In this document: positions 59,860 through 64,000 of the stretch, one piece after another
Position numbering within the stretch: the first letter of the stretch is position 1
Layout of the letters: the number at the start of each line of letters is the position of its first letter
Source of the DNA: Cichorium intybus
Taxonomy: Eukaryota; Streptophyta; Magnoliopsida; Asterales; Asteraceae
Reading direction: 5' to 3'
DNA length: 64,000 nt
Assembly: GCA_023525715.1 (NCBI GenBank)
Contig: CM042015.1
Coordinates: forward strand, 88,261,750 to 88,325,749
Notes under the pieces: generated by a model
Database searches by the model: none
What the model was told of the DNA's origin: nothing
The model's input: only the letters and a program-made list of their open reading frames with translations
Made by a program: the position numbers and the translations under genes

Positions 59860-60586
59860 TTAACTTTATAAAAAAACATATATTACTGTTTCAAAATATA
59901 GGTTTTGTAATCATATTTTATATCTAAGTGTTTATAAAATTAAAAAACTAACATAAAGGTATTTATAAGTCAATCAAATTGAACCAATTTTGATTGTACA
60001 AAAAAAGAAAAACTCTAGAAAAATTAAACATATTATCATTCAATGTATCTTTTAATTGTTATATTTACGATTTGTCAAATTAAATCATTTTATATTCTAA
60101 AATTATCAAATCCAAGACATTATAACCAGAAAAATCCTTGATAGCTGGTTACCTAATTTACGCTACCTAAAAAAACCCAACCTATTATCTTTTAATGCAC
60201 GAAAAAACTATTATGTTATTATCCTGTACAAAAAAATCATTTTATTTTCTGAAATGATTTTTCATAACCAACAAGCCCTTAAGAGCCAATTACCTAGCCC
60301 GTGTGGCATTAAATTTTTTAAAACAATGCTTCAACCATTTTACAATCTGATCACCTAATAGCTTAGTTGTGAATAATGAAATGATAAGCACTCCACTAGG
60401 AGCAACATATGCTTAAATCCTTCACAAGGGACAAAAGGTGATGTCCAGACAATCAGATTGAATGAAAAATTCCAACCACAATAACAAATATAACTCTCAA
60501 AAGGGTTTTCTTTATTCTCAAAAACGTAATCAGCTCCAAAACATAGAAAAGACGGAATATTTATAGGAGGAGATGATGGACATCTA

Positions 60587-60860
60587 TCCTTAATCCTAGG
60601 AAATTCGAACTGATTAGGATATGATTCTCAATTAATTATCTAAATAAGATACTAAAATAAAGTTTATAAAATTAAAATAAAACAAAAAATGTCGTTTTTA
60701 GGCCCCAAAAGGGTTAGCTATGAAAAGGGTATAATTCACAATAAGACTTGTACCCCCTGCATCTATCCTTAATCCTAGGAAATTCGAACTGATTAGGATA
60801 TGATTCGCAATAAGACTTGTACCCCCTGCATCAAAAGGGTTAGCTATGAGAAGGGTTTAC
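60587..60860. repeat. Interleaved direct repeats
   Basis: Three phrases are each present twice in shuffled order: CATCTATCCTTAATCCTAGG plus about 27 bp (60580s and 60760s); CAATAAGACTTGTACCCCCT plus GCATC (about 60738 and 60808); and AAAAGGGTTAGCTATGA (about 60708 and 60834). Confidence 0.75.
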
Positions 60861-63136
60861 GATGAACTACAATTCTTAGCTTAACTGTAATCTTGACTGC
60901 CTCTAGTGAATCTCGAATGCCAATAAGTATTCGAGCTCCATTATAGTTAACTTGCAGTGCTAAACATACTCCAAATGCAAAAACGATGATGGTGGAATTC
61001 TGACTCATTTAATGATTTGTCAACTAATACAACAAAGATTTTGTTAACATATCTTAAAGATTTTGTTAACATTATTAACAATACGTACACGATAAATAGA
61101 AAACAAATATTAACATCAAATATTGGTAAAATTCATTAAGTCAATTTCCACTAAAATTCATTAAGTCATTGGCTACCAGGAATTATCAGATTAGAAATTG
61201 ACCTCTAATTTCACGTAAGTTTAAAAACAATATCAATAATGTCATATTATTTCATTTAAAGTCATATATGCTATGTAACCGACTCTCAAGTCTTAAAGAC
61301 TTGTTAGTTCCGAAACATTTTTTAGACATGAACAAAACATAAAACAATTTTATTATACAACATAATAGCATAATTTACATTTGAGGATAGTACATTAAAT
61401 TTTTCAAAATTCATGTAAAATATGTAACCGACTATCAAAGATTTCCTGTGATAATATCTTAAATTAAACAATTGAAAAATCATATTGATTTAATTAGACA
61501 ACTCATAAATATAATAGTTAAAACATATTATAAGTGAAAATATGCTCCATTTTTCTAGGACTTTATCTATGAAAATGTCTATTTTGAGTGGTTACGTTAC
61601 TTATCAATTTCCGCCACCTCAAACTGACTCGCCCATTATACCACCTATAAAATATCCAACAAAAGATGGCAAGAATTAAGAGACCAACGTGGCAACGTAA
61701 CTATTTTATCGATCTTAACCGAGCACAGCTTTACCATCATGGTCCGCTAATTTGGACGTGACATTGACACCTTCATATTACTAGATTTAACGTCTCATTC
61801 ACCATTTAAATGTCAAGTGGTGTACCTTTAAAGAAATATAGACCCGAAGCGGAAAAACAGCCTTAATTCCACAATGTACATATGCATGGCGGCCCTATGT
61901 GTTTGCTTTTATTATTGTGTCAAATAAATGAAATACTCCGGAAGATACTTGTTTGCTGTACCTTGGTTATTGTTCACTTTATGAACTGTTCTTGTTGATA
62001 AAAAAGGGAAGCATGTATTTTGAGGAAAATTACATAGGTTTGGCTGATGACAAACATCGCCTTAACACTCAACTTATTATCAAAGTATCGTAGCTACTCA
62101 TTGATCACCAACTCAAGTCATGCGGCAAACAACCAACATTAGGATGGTAAAATTAGACTTAACAAACGTGACGGTTGAAACATTAAACACGTTTGAAAAG
62201 ACTTAACATTGATGTTACCCGTTTAATTTTTGTTTCATGTCACGTTAACCCGTTAATTTCTTATTAAGTTCGTGCCAAGTTAACGAGTTTAGGGTTCAGA
62301 CACTGTAAATATATTGTGTCGTGCAAACTTGAAACACTAAATGAGTTGAACGTTTGGAGTTTCTAACGAGTTAGAGAATGGAAAAAGTGATAAAATGGAA
62401 GGAGTAGGAGTTGGAAGGCGAATGAATGAGGTCGCAAAAAGGATGGAGTGACTGCGCGGAGTATGAGAAGAAAAATAAAAAGTGAAAAACTGAAAAGAAA
62501 AGTTTTGACCTAGGCAGTTAAAAGACTTCCACAATACAAATGTCTCAACCCAATGTTTTTCTTTTATATGTGGTGTTGGATTTAAGGCTTCCCATTTTAC
62601 ATAAAGAATTTAAAAACTGCATATAAATAATCGGATCATTTTCGAATTGGAATTTTTGACCTAAGATACTTGTTTAATTTTCATGTCATATCGTATCAAA
62701 CCATCCAACTAAATAAGTTTTAATCATTTACCAAATTTATTTATTTTGTATCGAATTAGTGTCAGATTAACGCATCTTATCGGTTTTTTTTTTTTTTACT
62801 AAGGGCTCCAACTAAAATCACGATGTACCGAGAACAAGAAAAATAAGGTGTCTTCACTCATATCTGAGGCCTACACCCTTTTTCTGTAGGCGACCTCTTC
62901 TGTTGATTATAATCCAACACATTTCACATCACAACATAACAGCCAGACATCTTTAATTTGTTTCATATTTATTAAAACAAAATTAATTTCTCATGCCAAC
63001 TTGGTTGTGGCGGGCTCGCTACTTCAAGTGGTGGAGACAAAAACTACAACCATAATTGGACGTTGGACAACCGAGATCAATAGACTAGAAAATATGATAG
63101 TCAATGTGTTTTTTATTAATTATTTCCATCATTCTT

Positions 63137-64000
63137 ACACATACTAATAGAAAAATTATCAGGTTAACTTTGTTGCAAAATCATGTTTGCATCGTAATTA
63201 CCAATGACCATGGTAGATAAAATTAGCAACCAAATTTATTTGTTGTTGCTAAAATAGAAACAATTTCATTATGAGGTCGTTAACACTGTGTGGCCAATTG
63301 CAACATAGCCAACCACATAAACTAAAACTGTGAAAAAACACTTGGAATAAAAATGTAAAAAGGTGCCAAACCAAAACTGTAATTTACTCTTTTTTGTGAT
63401 TATAACATGGCTAAAATTTTGAGGCCAAAGCATCAAGGGACAAAATCTATATTGCCTCCTTCTAATCTATTCACTTTATTTCGATGACGAGATGTAGTTG
63501 GATTTACCGAAGTACGTAAGTTAGGGTTTGATACACATACTAATAGAAAAATTATCAACAATGATGGGCTAACTTTGTTGCAAAATGATATTTGCTACGT
63601 AATTACCAATGACCATGCTAGATAAAATTAGCAACCTTATTTATTAGTCGTTGCTAAAATAGAAAGAATTTAATTATGAGGTCGTTAAAACTGTGTGGCC
63701 AATTCCAACATAGCCAACCACATGGATCAAAACTGTGAAAAAAGACTTTGAATAAAAATGTTAAAATATGCCAACCACAGGACCAAAACTGTAATTTACT
63801 CTTTTTGTGATTATAATATGGCTAAAATTTTGAGGTCAAAGTACCAAGGGGCAGAATCTATATTGCCTCCTTCCAATCTATTCACTTTATTCCGATGGCG
63901 AGATGTGGTTGGACTTACCGAATTACGTAAGTTATGGTTTGATACACATACTAATAGAAAAGCCATCAACAATGATGGGCTAACTTTGTTGCAAAATGAT
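63137..64000. repeat. Tandem array, unit about 400 bp, continues past the window
   Basis: Units start at ACACATACTAATAGAAAA near 63137, 63533 and 63943, so spacing is about 396 and 410 bp. Units 1 and 2 agree along their whole length with scattered substitutions (GTGTGGCCAATT, GTAATTTACTCTTTTT, TATATTGCCTCCTTC all recur). No protein is encoded. The third unit runs off the right edge. Confidence 0.85.

Larger units (their letters stand above)
59139..63130. other. AT-rich spacer, no gene seen
   Basis: Contains a third Helitron-like tail (to 59859), interleaved direct repeats at 60587-60860 and otherwise no recognised protein. 62120-62330 has words (CGTTAACCCGTTAA, AAGTTAACGAGTTTAG) like those of small hAT-type elements. 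Confidence 0.4.

Overview
This is a nuclear window from a flowering plant, most likely a eudicot. It is AT-rich, its one intact gene has many GT-AG introns, it holds a tRNA-derived SINE, and it carries Ty3/gypsy, Ty1/copia, Helitron, hAT, Mutator-like, CACTA and Tourist-type elements. The species cannot be fixed from the sequence alone. At least ten long (TA)n arrays are scattered through it.

Genes. Only one gene is complete: a class I trehalose-6-phosphate synthase (TPS1 type) on the minus strand, 29046 down to 22988. I reassembled it as 17 exons in one open frame of 929 codons. It keeps the glucosyltransferase active-site residues, has lost the phosphatase box, and its last intron appears to use a GC donor. 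At the left edge, exons 1 and 2 of a subtilisin-like protease (SBT5 type) run off the window on the minus strand. At 2792-3070 lies a single broken exon of an outward-rectifying Shaker-type K+ channel (SKOR/GORK type) with an in-frame stop.

Mobile DNA by region. 6519-9896 and 12911-16288 are two Helitrons of 3378 bp in opposite orientation. They are collinear base for base; one sits inside a (TA)n array and the other inside a GC-rich hAT-like element. Between them lies the 3' tail of a CACTA element with a decayed transposase, plus a TRIM-like fragment. 18388-19412 is a foldback element split by a 330-bp hAT MITE. 19652-22158 is a Mutator-like element with a perfect 9-bp target duplication, lying just downstream of the TPS gene. 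31659-40599 is a nearly intact Ty3/gypsy chromovirus (Tekay/Del type) on the minus strand with almost identical 2.07-kb LTRs; a single stop splits its pol. It sits inside an older repeat. 46025-49839 looks like a 3.8-kb solo LTR with a perfect 5-bp target duplication and a Tourist-like MITE inside. 52626-53254 is a copia-type solo LTR. 55133-55466 is a hAT MITE with a perfect 8-bp duplication. 55654-57099 is a long-TIR element. 57395-57530 is a SINE with a perfect 12-bp duplication. Decayed AT-rich Helitron-like 3' ends occur near 30085, 59138 and 59859. The right edge enters a tandem array with a unit of about 400 bp.

Overall this is a gene-poor, transposon-rich segment around one conserved metabolic and signalling gene. 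Sequence identity and nesting give a relative age order: Tekay element and Helitrons young, hAT-like hosts older, AT-rich Helitron tails oldest. I see no new defence or metabolic system. The most unusual structures are the inverted Helitron pair, the N-terminal extension and GC-AG intron of the TPS gene, and the right-edge tandem array.
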